NCBI RefSeq assembly: GCF_014697625.1
Contig: NZ_JACJSG010000031.1
Location: forward strand, 29,341-93,340
Direction of reading: 5' to 3'
DNA from: Anabaena azotica FACHB-119
GTDB taxonomy: Bacteria; Cyanobacteriota; Cyanobacteriia; Cyanobacteriales; Nostocaceae
DNA length: 64,000 nt
The translations under genes and the position numbers were made by a program. Within the stretch, counting starts at the first letter, position 1. Each line of letters begins with the position of its first letter. Positions 51,367-60,751 of the stretch are shown one piece after another. The notes under the pieces were generated by a model that saw only the letters and a list, made by a program, of their open reading frames with translations, was not told the DNA's origin and ran no database searches.

Positions 51367-54300
51367 TCAACCCAAAACTTCCACCGAAGGCTGTGGCAAG
51401 TGAAGTGGACGACGTTGATGTTGGGCTTGATGCGCCGGGAACATGGCTACAAAAAACTCAGACCAACCACCCATCCTGACTCGCAGCAAATCGTATTTTT
51501 CTTGGTCACGGGTAGCACCCGCAAAGGTTTCGGGATTAGCACAGGTAATGGTCAAGATATTAGAACCTGTTCCCTGGGCAAAAGCATAGAGAACTTGTTG
51601 CAACTTGTCTGCGGGAAAATCTTCACGGATATTGAGATCGGTAGGCGCTCCGCTAGAGTAATCACTGCTTCCACCTGTAAATCCTTGTAAAACCTTGAGA
51701 AATTCTGCTTCTTGATGATTGATGGGCAGGTCTGCCAGACTAGGCGCTGGGCTAAGATCAGATGCTAAACTTTCGCCGGAACGCCTGCCATCAGCAGAAG
51801 CACCAGTGGTAGCCCCAAATTCCACATAGTTTTCAAACGTACCAACTCCAGGCATAACTTGGAAGCCACCAAACGGTTGCTCAGGGCTGCCTAGTTGCTG
51901 CGCTAAGTCCACCATTTTTTTGGCTGTGGGTAAAGCCGGATCAGTGAAGACTTGAACAGCAGTTTCCGCTACCCGACGAATTATCTCATCCCCAAATTTG
52001 TCAATATCTGGATTACCTCGACCGTAGCGAGGCAGTTGGAGAGCAACTTCTCGCAGTTTTTTAAATCGTTCAGCTATGGCGGCAATGCGAGCGGGGCCTG
52101 CTAATGTGCTAATGAAAGGCTCCTGCATGGAATAGCCCCAATCACAAATCAAAGCATCCACAAGTTCGGGTAATGAAGTTACCGCCGTACTGGGTTCAAA
52201 TACCATATGTTTGATTGCATACAGGGAGTTGACGCTATTAGCCAAGGCTGTAAAACAAGGTGCAACCATGTTGTAACGCGCTCCTCCGGCATAAAAATCT
52301 AGTCCCTTATCAAGACAATCATCAATGACAACCGACAACAGTGGTGAAGGGCAAACTTGACTCATTTGTCCAAACAATGCCAATAGTCCATCGGCTTGCT
52401 TGGCATAAATCCACTGAATGTGCGTGAGAAATAGCTCAACTAATTGATCAAATGATTTAATATCTTTGGGCGGAATAGAAGTAAAAGAGAGCCTTTGTCC
52501 TCGGAAGAACATGGGGCCAGCAGTTAACCAGGATTTTCCTTGATTAAGTGCAGCTTCTAGTGCCTGTAGTGTGAGGACACCGCCTAATGTGAACCAATTT
52601 TTGCCCACAATTTGTGGTTCATAGCAGCCATCACAAGCATAGTCACGAGCATCTAGAAGAGATACTTCGCTATGCCACAGTCCCTGTGCTTTTTCAGTGA
52701 CTGGAGTATAGTCAGTGAGGGTCTTTCCGTCTCCAACTTGATTACCACTTCGTTGTAAGCCGGGAATGATTTTTTCATCGCTTAACAAGATGGGATGTGC
52801 GCCACCACTCAAAATTGCTAGAGCTGCTTCTTGCAAGTATTCTGGCGGAATATCGCTCCGTACCCGCAACGATAAACAAGGTGCATTTAACGGTAAACGG
52901 CGGGCTGCTCGTAAACATAACAGCGTAATTCTATTGTAAGCAGGGAGTCCATCACCAGGGCTATTGTCGGCGATCGTGCCGCCCACGGTGACTTGTTGAA
53001 TCCATTGATTGTTGGCGGCTCCTTGAGGATAGTTGCCACTTGACCCACCCATTGCTAAGTTGCCGTAAGGTTGATGATCCTCAACCAAAGTACGATTAAG
53101 TTGCACTTTTTCCCCTATCTTGATCCAGAAACAGTCAATAATTTCTTGCGCTAGATCATCATCTAACCGACATTCAGCCAGATCACGTTTATAGAAGGGA
53201 TAAAGCATCTGATCTAATCTACCGATCGCAGTTGGTTCGCCAACTAGATGCAAACAAGCGTGATATGTAAATATTAGCTGTGCAGCTTCTAACATAGTTG
53301 CTGGGGGCTGTGTTGCTAGTTTTCTCATCCGAGTTGAGATTGCTTGCAGATTTTCACGTTCAGCCGCTTGCCCATCAGGCAACTTAATTGCCATTTCCTC
53401 TGCTAATTTAGCGTAAGCTCTGCAATGCTCTTGAACTCCTTCTAACGCCAAGATTGAGGCTTTGTAAAATTCTTGTTTTCTCGGATCTGTTGTAGCGTTT
53501 AGACGTTTTTGAATGTCACTTATGAGGCCCCCAATCCCAAAATGAAGGATTCGTTGAAAACCTGGGACTACATGACCTACTCCAGAAGCATAGCTTAACC
53601 CTCGGAAGAAGTTGGGAATTTTCTCGTCTTCTCTGGCATAGTCCATGACATAACGTCCTTGCCCTAGCCCCAGATTAGGCAACGCCCCGACAATCAACTC
53701 TTGTGGTTGAATCCGATAAGTATCTGCACCATTGATCCAATTGCCATTTTCGATCTGTTTGCGTCCACGAAAACCATATTCATGACTGACTATTACATCC
53801 CCCAAGGTCATCTTTATCGCCCAACCCATACGTTCGGCTACAGATAGTGACATCACCTCCGCCGCTTTCTCGCTACCATACCTGCGCTGTACATAGACCT
53901 GGAGGTGTTGCATTTCTTGTTGAGTGCGGTCAAAGTACCAAGTATCTTGCCAACGAGAAAAGGTGTTGGCTAATAACCTTAATACTCGACTGGAGGGGGG
54001 TAAGACGCGCAGCTTTTCTTCTGCGGTCATTGTCGTCATGTGATAGAGATAATCTTTGTGGTTATAATACATATAACCATTTTTTGACCGGAGCTGAAAG
54101 TGACGATCTAATCGGCTCCAATCCACACCGGGAAAACGATTCCAGTCTGTTTCTTCATTGCTTTTCAATTCAATTGGACTCAAGCCTAAGTCAACTTGGC
54201 TGGGAATATAAAACAACCCTCCTAAATCAGCATTGACGTTTGTCAACAGGCGATCGCGGATACATCCTTCCTCAAAGCCAATTTGGCTATCCATAATTGA

Positions 54301-55320
54301 TTCCAAAACGGCTACATCTTTGGCATAACCTGCAAAGTATATCCCGGCTTCATCTCGTAGGCTTGCACCTTTGCGTTGTAAGTCTTCATTATGAATCGCT
54401 GGGGATTGTCCAAAGGGCAAGCCTAAGCGTAAAATCGGAGTGGTGTTGCCCTGTTCATCTTGCACCCTAGAACATTTAATGTGGCTACGGCTGTCCCTTG
54501 TAGGAATCAAAATATCTTCTGTTGTGCGTCCCACTAAATCTTCGATTTGCTCAGGACTCATGTTCAAAATATTAGTCCAATTGATGAAGAATCGCTGAGA
54601 TAAGGCAAAAGAAGCACCGATATGAGCCGGGTCTTCAAAACCAATTATTGTTTGCTCTTGAATTGTGATCGGATCAGATGGGTTATTTAGGTTTTCTGAA
54701 AAACGACATCCTAATACTTTCCCACCTAATTTATCAGATGTGATTGACTTGGTAGCGGCGGCTTGAGACAGAGTACGGGAGGGGTCAACACATTGTTCTT
54801 CTTGTTCCAAACGCCTACGAATATACTCAAGCACACCTTCACAATAATCATCATTATCTGACTTGATGTGGAACCATAAGTCTCCTTGGCTATCAGCTAA
54901 AGTACCACAAGAGCGTGCAAATGCAGGAGATATTCCATCTGGATACTTATTCAGAAATTTATCTATGGCAATTGGAACAGAAATAGAATCATTAACACAC
55001 CATTGTTTCCACAAAGTAAACCCTACACCAGCGATCGCTGTTGTATTGCTGCTACCATAGTGTTCATGAATCTCTATTCGTAAATCTCTCATTAAGTTCG
55101 TTAACACAGCTTTTGTCAACGATGGTTCGACTTCCTGAGAATTACGCCAAAACGTCACAAACCTAGCATAAGGAGACGGATAAACTAAGCCTCTTTGTAC
55201 ACACTGCCAAACTATGTGGCTCAAATTATTACCTTTAGATGCTGATAAATCCTGCGCGTGACGTTCTACACCATGAAAAGGACAAGTGCTTTGTGTATTA
55301 ATTTTGTTCTCTTCTAACAT
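51367..55320 (-). CDS. Fusion of a DyP-type heme peroxidase and a pyruvate-formate-lyase-like glycyl radical enzyme
   Basis: The 1317-residue protein has two parts. Residues about 30-385 are a DyP peroxidase: GFED (Asp230) as distal acid, SHIKCSR (His280) as proximal heme ligand, ILRLGLPFG (Arg298) and DEAGIYFAGYAKDVAVLESI. Residues about 480-1317 are a glycyl radical enzyme: GVGHVVPGFQRIL, GCYEP with Cys899 and Glu901, GGARYNMVAPCFTALANS, TTGASADGRRSGESLASDLSP, and the radical loop LLRVRMGGWSEFF with the glycine at 1284-1285. GCxEP is typical of dehydratase/eliminase-type members rather than true PFL. No activating radical-SAM enzyme is adjacent. The frame is unbroken. No signal peptide is evident; the substrate is unknown. 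Confidence 0.92.
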   Translation of the reverse strand: MLEENKINTQSTCPFHGVERHAQDLSASKGNNLSHIVWQCVQRGLVYPSPYARFVTFWRNSQEVEPSLTKAVLTNLMRDLRIEIHEHYGSSNTTAIAGVGFTLWKQWCVNDSISVPIAIDKFLNKYPDGISPAFARSCGTLADSQGDLWFHIKSDNDDYCEGVLEYIRRRLEQEEQCVDPSRTLSQAAATKSITSDKLGGKVLGCRFSENLNNPSDPITIQEQTIIGFEDPAHIGASFALSQRFFINWTNILNMSPEQIEDLVGRTTEDILIPTRDSRSHIKCSRVQDEQGNTTPILRLGLPFGQSPAIHNEDLQRKGASLRDEAGIYFAGYAKDVAVLESIMDSQIGFEEGCIRDRLLTNVNADLGGLFYIPSQVDLGLSPIELKSNEETDWNRFPGVDWSRLDRHFQLRSKNGYMYYNHKDYLYHMTTMTAEEKLRVLPPSSRVLRLLANTFSRWQDTWYFDRTQQEMQHLQVYVQRRYGSEKAAEVMSLSVAERMGWAIKMTLGDVIVSHEYGFRGRKQIENGNWINGADTYRIQPQELIVGALPNLGLGQGRYVMDYAREDEKIPNFFRGLSYASGVGHVVPGFQRILHFGIGGLISDIQKRLNATTDPRKQEFYKASILALEGVQEHCRAYAKLAEEMAIKLPDGQAAERENLQAISTRMRKLATQPPATMLEAAQLIFTYHACLHLVGEPTAIGRLDQMLYPFYKRDLAECRLDDDLAQEIIDCFWIKIGEKVQLNRTLVEDHQPYGNLAMGGSSGNYPQGAANNQWIQQVTVGGTIADNSPGDGLPAYNRITLLCLRAARRLPLNAPCLSLRVRSDIPPEYLQEAALAILSGGAHPILLSDEKIIPGLQRSGNQVGDGKTLTDYTPVTEKAQGLWHSEVSLLDARDYACDGCYEPQIVGKNWFTLGGVLTLQALEAALNQGKSWLTAGPMFFRGQRLSFTSIPPKDIKSFDQLVELFLTHIQWIYAKQADGLLALFGQMSQVCPSPLLSVVIDDCLDKGLDFYAGGARYNMVAPCFTALANSVNSLYAIKHMVFEPSTAVTSLPELVDALICDWGYSMQEPFISTLAGPARIAAIAERFKKLREVALQLPRYGRGNPDIDKFGDEIIRRVAETAVQVFTDPALPTAKKMVDLAQQLGSPEQPFGGFQVMPGVGTFENYVEFGATTGASADGRRSGESLASDLSPAPSLADLPINHQEAEFLKVLQGFTGGSSDYSSGAPTDLNIREDFPADKLQQVLYAFAQGTGSNILTITCANPETFAGATRDQEKYDLLRVRMGGWSEFFVAMFPAHQAQHQRRPLHLPQPSVEVLG

Positions 55321-55547
55321 ACAATTTCTCTAAGCAGGAATAGGGTTTGTTAATCTTTCAACACAACTAAACAATTGGATTTTACTTTCTCAATACAGGC
55401 AATTTCGCTTTTATTTCTTGAGGATTATAAAAGACTACATCAACCTAAACTTGATACCACATCATTAATTTAGATGTGATTTATGCTTTTTCATCTAAAT
55501 ATAATTAATAACTTGGTAACAAGTTTTATCAATCATTTTTACTGAAA

Positions 55548-55736
55548 GTGAGTATAACCTCCAAAGATGGCGATCGCATTGCCGATAAATGTAAAAAAAC
55601 ATTTATGTCTTTTGTAAAGATGATGACGTATTTTGAAAAATACTTATCCAGATTTTTAATCTATTTACCTTTAAATAAGCAGCAAATTGAATTTATTTAT
55701 AAAGACTTAATTTCTGCAACAAAAAAAATAAATTAA
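55548..55736 (+). CDS. Possible small protein
   Basis: A GTG-initiated 62-residue frame (MSITSKDGDRIADKCKKTFM; later KQQIEFIYKDLISATKKIN) has plausible helical content. There is a weak ribosome site, GAAAG. It is the only frame of note in the 55321-56159 gap, which also contains the 22-base motif at 55768-55789 and a hairpin at 55831-55869. Confidence 0.3.
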   Translation: MSITSKDGDRIADKCKKTFMSFVKMMTYFEKYLSRFLIYLPLNKQQIEFIYKDLISATKKIN

Positions 55737-55830
55737 ACAATTCTTATTAATCGCATAATTTAGAGGTCATTTATAAAGTAAATCTTAAGAGACTAAACGA
55801 TGAAATAAATAATGATAATCATTTATAAAA

Positions 55831-55869
55831 GAGGAGAAAGAGGTTGCTGTCGGCAAACCCTTTCTCCTC
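55831..55869. terminator. Strong hairpin upstream of the second L,D-transpeptidase
   Basis: GAGGAGAAAG (55831-55840) pairs with CTTTCTCCTC (55860-55869) and GGTT with AACC inside it. No T run follows, so it may be a regulatory 5' hairpin, a small RNA or the end of a small transcript. Confidence 0.45.
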
Positions 55870-56159
55870 GGAAGTCCCTATCTGGAAAGTTAAACAATTT
55901 AAATTATTTTAAAAAAATAATCGCTGTAAATTTCCGGAATCAGGATAGTTAAACATGAAATAGATGATAGAAGAGGAATATCTCAAAATCTGCCTCAAGG
56001 GAATTGGCGTAAATCCAAGTTTTCGTTAAGATTTAATTCAAAATCTCCTAGAAATACAACTGCTACAAAACATCAAGATTTTTGTTATGAATCTTGAACA
56101 TTTGTGAATGCAAAATCTAGGAATTGATGATATTTGCATAATCAAAGAGGTGATCGAAT

Positions 56160-56699
56160 ATGCAAAGCTGGATTCTTAATAATTGGATAGGTCGTTCAGT
56201 CAATTTGTTTACGGGTGTCATCATCATCATGGCAGCTTTGCTTTCTGGGTTGCTACCAACTACAGCTGATCCCAATTCTAAGTCAGCCAGAATCGCCTCA
56301 GTTGAGCAAAACAGCATTACTCAAGCCGATACCAAACAAATATCTCAACCTCGCCGAATTGAAATTGATTTATCACAGCAACGCTTATTCGCCTGGGAAG
56401 GTAAAAAACTAGTGCATTCCTTCCGCGTTTCCACAGGAAAGCGTTCCACACCTACACCCGTAGGTAAATTTACCATCAATGCCAAATACCGTACTAATCG
56501 AATGCGCGGCCCTGGCTATGACATTCCTGATGTGCCTTATGCCATGTATTTCTATCAAGGTTACGCCATTCACGGTGCTTACTGGCATAACAACTTTGGC
56601 ACTCCCGTCAGTCACGGTTGCGTAAATTTACCAGTCAAGCAAGCCCGCAAGTTATACAACTGGACAACACCAGGGACGCTAGTAATAGTACGGCGGTGA
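56160..56699 (+). CDS. L,D-transpeptidase (YkuD domain), secreted
   Basis: A 179-residue protein with an N-terminal membrane-spanning signal (NLFTGVIIIMAALLSGLLPTTA) and a YkuD domain from about 60. The active motif is HGAYWHNNFGTPVSHGCVNLP; the Cys is the nucleophile. It is a paralogue of 32906-33406, sharing SQQRL.AWEGKK and STPTPVGKF. It acts on periplasmic peptidoglycan. Confidence 0.9.
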   Translation: MQSWILNNWIGRSVNLFTGVIIIMAALLSGLLPTTADPNSKSARIASVEQNSITQADTKQISQPRRIEIDLSQQRLFAWEGKKLVHSFRVSTGKRSTPTPVGKFTINAKYRTNRMRGPGYDIPDVPYAMYFYQGYAIHGAYWHNNFGTPVSHGCVNLPVKQARKLYNWTTPGTLVIVRR

Positions 56700-56823
56700 A
56701 GAATGGGCAGTCAGAAGTGAGGGGAAGAGCTATTACGCTTTTAAATTGCCTAGTCATCATGAGGATTGTGGACGGTTGTCTGTTTACTGTCAACGGTCAA
56801 CCGTCTACAGCCAATACGAAAAT

Positions 56824-57022
56824 AGGACTGACGCATAAAAACGAAAAATCAAGGGTTTGGGCAAGGGTGTAGGGGTATAGCGCAAAGTCTGAGCGCCGGT
56901 TTCCGGCGCTCAGAACTTTGTAAGAGAGGGGTATAGGGGTGTAAATCTTTAAAACCCTTACACCCTTACACCCTTACCCCCCTACACCCTGTCTCAACAG
57001 ATAACCTTGGTGCGTAAGTCCT
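56824..57022. mobile_element. MITE with AGGACTGACGCA termini, copy 3
   Basis: The ends are AGGACTGACGCA (56824-56835) and TGCGTAAGTCCT (57011-57022). The interior carries the palindrome TGAGCGCCGG...CCGGCGCTCA and opposed GGTGTAGGGG / CACCCTTACAC tracts. It differs from copies 1 and 2 except at the ends. Confidence 0.65.
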
Positions 57023-57064
57023 GGAAAAGATATGCAATTTAGATGGTAACAGCTTTCTAGCCCT

Positions 57065-58198
57065 TCAACCCATTAGTTCTGCTATCTCAGCAATAATCTC
57101 TGAGGCATCCAATCGCCTTCTCCTCACAGCACCAACGATGCTGCAATCGGCATTGAGTACAAAGGCTTCAAGTTGATGCTGATTCACACTTGTTCCGCCA
57201 TAACTCACCCCAAGTTCAAAGAACTGCCGTAGAAGGGCATGGTTGTCTAGAGTTCTTAAGAAGCGGTGGTTTTCATCGACTTGAGCGCCCCAACTGCGAG
57301 CGTATTGTGTGAGTCGCCTCGGATCGTCATACTCAGGATCATAGGTGATGGCGGCTGTACGAACCTGGCTCCCCATGTCTTGAAGGCGCTTCTGCAAGCG
57401 ACCCAGCCTGGATATAGTCAGTGGACACTTTGCAGGATTACCGCATCGTGTAAAGAAAAAGACCACGACTGTTGGCTGACCACTAAAAAAATCTGGCAGC
57501 AGAAATGTAGAACCGGATTGATCCTGCAAACGGAGTTGGGTGAGTTCACTGGGGAGTGGTTGAAACAGCCTTGTGATTGCTAAACCACGGTCTGCTTCTT
57601 CCGTCCCTGGCAAGGGTTGAGTTTCCAGCGCCTCAATAGCTTTGTTCAGGTCGGAACGTAAGTTTTCACTCTTGAGTTCAGCAGCTAGCTCATGTAGTCG
57701 CGGCAGAGCGCTGCGCCCACAACTGCCCAGCCACGCAAATGTTCGCAATATTTCCTTGAGGGCAGTAGTCGGTTCTCCATTGCCTCCGTAGCCACCATAG
57801 GTATCAAGACGAATCAGATCATCACGATGGCGAATGTAGAGGATGGCCTCAAGTAGTGGTTGCACAAATTGGGCGGAGGGTTCTGGACGTTTGCGAAGAG
57901 CAGCCGCAGCCACGGCGGTCAGCCAAGGGTCGAACGCACTCTCCAGTTCTGCCAGTACAAATGGCAGGGCTGTTTCCGGGAGAGCGCGATAAGCAAGGGC
58001 TTGAATTAGGGAACCACGTATTCTTGTGACGGTGGCTGAATCGACACCTGCATAGACAGGGTGGCGTTCTTCAAGGAGGTCTAAAAAGCAGGGGGTGAAG
58101 CTGGCATCTCCTTGACCGAGTTGAATAAAATCAATCACCTCTGCTTCTGAACTGATCGCTTGCACATCAACGACTACAGTTCCCGAATCTATCCTCAT
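57065..58198 (-). CDS. SCO1/SenC-like copper chaperone with N-terminal helical repeats
   Basis: The 377-residue protein has HEAT-like helical repeats (about 20-190) and a thioredoxin-like SCO domain (about 215-377). Its metal motif is TRCGNPAKCPLT, with two cysteines separated by five residues rather than the usual CxxxC, and a possible His in SVNQHQLEAF. No signal peptide is present, so it would act in the cytosol unless secreted with a partner. The start overlaps the stop of the HEAT-repeat gene by four bases. It may load copper into the tyrosinase at 59002. Confidence 0.75.
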   Translation of the reverse strand: MRIDSGTVVVDVQAISSEAEVIDFIQLGQGDASFTPCFLDLLEERHPVYAGVDSATVTRIRGSLIQALAYRALPETALPFVLAELESAFDPWLTAVAAAALRKRPEPSAQFVQPLLEAILYIRHRDDLIRLDTYGGYGGNGEPTTALKEILRTFAWLGSCGRSALPRLHELAAELKSENLRSDLNKAIEALETQPLPGTEEADRGLAITRLFQPLPSELTQLRLQDQSGSTFLLPDFFSGQPTVVVFFFTRCGNPAKCPLTISRLGRLQKRLQDMGSQVRTAAITYDPEYDDPRRLTQYARSWGAQVDENHRFLRTLDNHALLRQFFELGVSYGGTSVNQHQLEAFVLNADCSIVGAVRRRRLDASEIIAEIAELMG

Positions 58199-58977
58199 GA
58201 TGATCTCCGTCGGTCGGCAAGGATGCGGATAAATTCTTCTACTGAATCTACATCTGCCTCAACATCTGCCTCAACATCTGCCGATCTACTCCTACGATTA
58301 ATTGAACGCTCGGTGTCAGGCACAGGCAATGATTCAGGCGCAAGCGCATTGAGTGCCGCCACTGCCTGCTTACGTACATTAGTTGCCTTTTGTTTATCGC
58401 TAATCACCGCCTTGAGACGCTCCACAGATGAGGGATCACCAGCAAGATTGCGAATGGCGGCTTCTTGAGTTCGTTCGTCTGTAGACTGGTCAACGAGCTT
58501 TCCTGCCAGCTCACGCACATCTGCGTGAGGGTCTTCACCGAGCAGATTCAGGGCATCGGCAGGCTCCACCAACGCCTGCTCAGGATCTTCAAGACCCTTG
58601 ATCAGCAGTTCTTGGGCGCTTCGGTCTTCTTCAGAGACGAGTGCATTCAAGGCTGCAAGCCTTAACTCAGGTGTGGCGATCGCAATACGCAGGGCTTCCA
58701 AATATGCGGGTCGCCATTCGGAAAATGTGGGACTGGATATGGCTAGCAGTTTCAGTGCTAGCATTGCTGCCTTACGATTTTCCACTGTTTCTTCTGGATC
58801 AGCAAGGGTCTCAAGAGGCCGCTCATGTCCATCGGGGATATCGCCTTGGGTCAACCCACTTGCACCCCTAGCACTTAGGCTTTCGGGTGCTGAACTCCGG
58901 CGTAGTTCGTTGCTTTGTGCGCGAGCAGCAGCAACCTGCTCACTTAATTCCTGTTCATATTCTTCAATGCTACTCAT
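58195..58977 (-). CDS. HEAT-repeat protein
   Basis: The 260-residue protein is made of repeated alpha-helical pairs (MLALKLLAISSPTFSEWRPAYLEALRIAI; NLLGEDPHADVRELAGKLVD; ALEDPEQALVEPADAL-like) with HEAT character, and a low-complexity acidic tail (DVEADVEADV, residues about 240-250). It lies between tyrosinase and SCO1-like genes and could scaffold their contact. The start is ATG with GGAAC upstream. Confidence 0.75.
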   Translation of the reverse strand: MSSIEEYEQELSEQVAAARAQSNELRRSSAPESLSARGASGLTQGDIPDGHERPLETLADPEETVENRKAAMLALKLLAISSPTFSEWRPAYLEALRIAIATPELRLAALNALVSEEDRSAQELLIKGLEDPEQALVEPADALNLLGEDPHADVRELAGKLVDQSTDERTQEAAIRNLAGDPSSVERLKAVISDKQKATNVRKQAVAALNALAPESLPVPDTERSINRRSRSADVEADVEADVDSVEEFIRILADRRRSS

Positions 58978-59001
58978 GATTGATGTTCCTTAATTGATAT
59001 G

Positions 59002-60312
59002 TTATTTAGATGAATTCTTTAATTTGTTTCTTTTGCTGAATTCATAGGGGACATTATCGTAACTATAGCCAAGTCTGGCCGTAGATGTTTCGTAGCCTTG
59101 GAAATCAATCGTATCTTCCACCTTTGGCGTTTTACCTGGCGATGATGTAACTGTCGAATCTGCAAGCCAACCTCCCGGAGCGAAGTTGGGACGGGGTGGG
59201 GTAACAACACCGTTCCACGGCCACATTGTGTCAGCTAGCCGCCGTCCATCTCTATCTTCTGGGGTATAACTCTCTAACTCTTGAGGGTTGATGCGTTTGT
59301 AAAACCACTGCCAGAGCGCCCATAGACGGTCAATGTTAGCATGAAGCAGGAAAAATAGAGGATCTTTCGCGGCAGTAGGAACATAGGAGATAGAGCCTGT
59401 GAATGATACATGGGCGGATGCGTGGGGTAGAGTCTCTATACCCTCTGTCTTGTGCGTAAATTCTGCATACACATCACCTAGCGCCAGGGTTTGGGCTTCG
59501 GTTAGCACGGGGAAATTGAAAGGCGGTATAGTTACGCCAGAAGCTGGGCTGGTTAAGGTATCGAAACGCGCACTCCGCAGAACCCCAGGCACACCATCAG
59601 TCGCCCATGCGACGAGCGGATTATCAATGTTGAATACAACCAAGTCACCAGTACCATCATCATCCTCAGGAACTTGCCGCGTTTGTCCAATAAAGTCTGC
59701 CTGGAAAACTTTCGGTGCTGGCTCATCGAAACGCCAATAGGGCAGAGAAACTGAGGGATCGACAATCTGAAGTTCGCGCTCCAGGTCTAGGAGAAAAGCC
59801 CGATGCCAGGGTAGAAACTGTGGCCCTTTGTGAGCTTCTAGGTCAGAGGCCTGAACGTGGCTATCCCGGAAGTCCTGATAGATCCCTGTACCTGCATTAT
59901 TGAGCTGGCCGTAAGCCTCTAGGAAGCGATCGCGCTCGCCTTGCGTCAGGTTGTTGGCATTTTTGCGAACACGCACCATCAGAGGTATGGTGATTTCATT
60001 CCCCAGTCCATTCACGACGAGCAAAGAGTCTTTATCGTTGACACTGGGAAAACCAAATTTACCGCCAATCTCGAAAGCAACCCATGAACCATCAGCCGGT
60101 AGGGTGAGTTCTAAACTCTGTTTCGACGGTTGATTTCGAGATGAGTAGAAGACCACTACACCACCACCAGGCTGTGCCGGGCGGCTACTTAACTGCACTT
60201 TGACATTCTCTGTAGTCGCGCCAGCTAAACGGATGCGAGAAGGGGAAGGGGCATAAGCAACATAACGCGCATTTGCGTTTAATGTTCCATTGATTTCTAT
60301 TTCAATTGCCAT
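59002..60312 (-). CDS. Tyrosinase-family copper enzyme
   Basis: The start is placed at ATG 60310-60312 (MAIEIEINGTLNANARYVAY); a TTG-initiated extension to 60402 would add a hydrophobic leader and is less likely. An N-terminal beta domain (about 1-110) precedes the tyrosinase domain. CuA ligands are His152, His161 and His170 (AHKGPQFLPWHRAF). CuB ligands are His297, His301 (HASAH) and His324 (DPLFFLLHANIDRLW). It oxidises phenols with a dicopper site. The downstream HEAT and SCO1-like genes probably assist copper loading. The 60313-60751 gap shows only an A+T-rich promoter zone. Confidence 0.9.
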   Translation of the reverse strand: MAIEIEINGTLNANARYVAYAPSPSRIRLAGATTENVKVQLSSRPAQPGGGVVVFYSSRNQPSKQSLELTLPADGSWVAFEIGGKFGFPSVNDKDSLLVVNGLGNEITIPLMVRVRKNANNLTQGERDRFLEAYGQLNNAGTGIYQDFRDSHVQASDLEAHKGPQFLPWHRAFLLDLERELQIVDPSVSLPYWRFDEPAPKVFQADFIGQTRQVPEDDDGTGDLVVFNIDNPLVAWATDGVPGVLRSARFDTLTSPASGVTIPPFNFPVLTEAQTLALGDVYAEFTHKTEGIETLPHASAHVSFTGSISYVPTAAKDPLFFLLHANIDRLWALWQWFYKRINPQELESYTPEDRDGRRLADTMWPWNGVVTPPRPNFAPGGWLADSTVTSSPGKTPKVEDTIDFQGYETSTARLGYSYDNVPYEFSKRNKLKNSSK

Positions 60313-60673
60313 TAGATGAATTTCGATGTGTAATAAAACGATCACAAACAATATTGCATACTGGTAACTGTATATCAACACTTTCTTTATTATCTTTAAC
60401 AAGTTCAGTGTTAGAGTTATTAGTCAATAAATATACAAATTAGACAATCATAAATGCCCATGCGGCTTTGAGTGCATTTAGGGACTTCAAACTAAAAAAA
60501 TATACAATCACTTTGGTGAGCAGGGGAGGAAGAATATAATCAGTTTCTCAACTTTCACGCATTGAATAATTTAATTTCTGGAAGTTCCTTACCCTATCAT
60601 CCCCTTGATGTTGAAATACCTCAATGAAGTAATAGTGACCATGTACATAAATAACAATGTCCTGTTTGTAACA

Positions 60674-60704
60674 ATGGCATTATCAAATATACAGGTAATG
60701 CCAT
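60674..60704 (+). promoter_or_regulatory. Inverted repeat before the secreted-protein gene
   Basis: ATGGCATTA (60674-60682) and TAATGCCAT (60696-60704) pair around 13 bases and end 47 bases before the ATG of 60752. It could be an operator or a leader hairpin. Confidence 0.35.
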
Positions 60705-60751
60705 CTCATCAGTTACTATTGAATATATGTTGTCAGGTTGATTGAGGTTTT

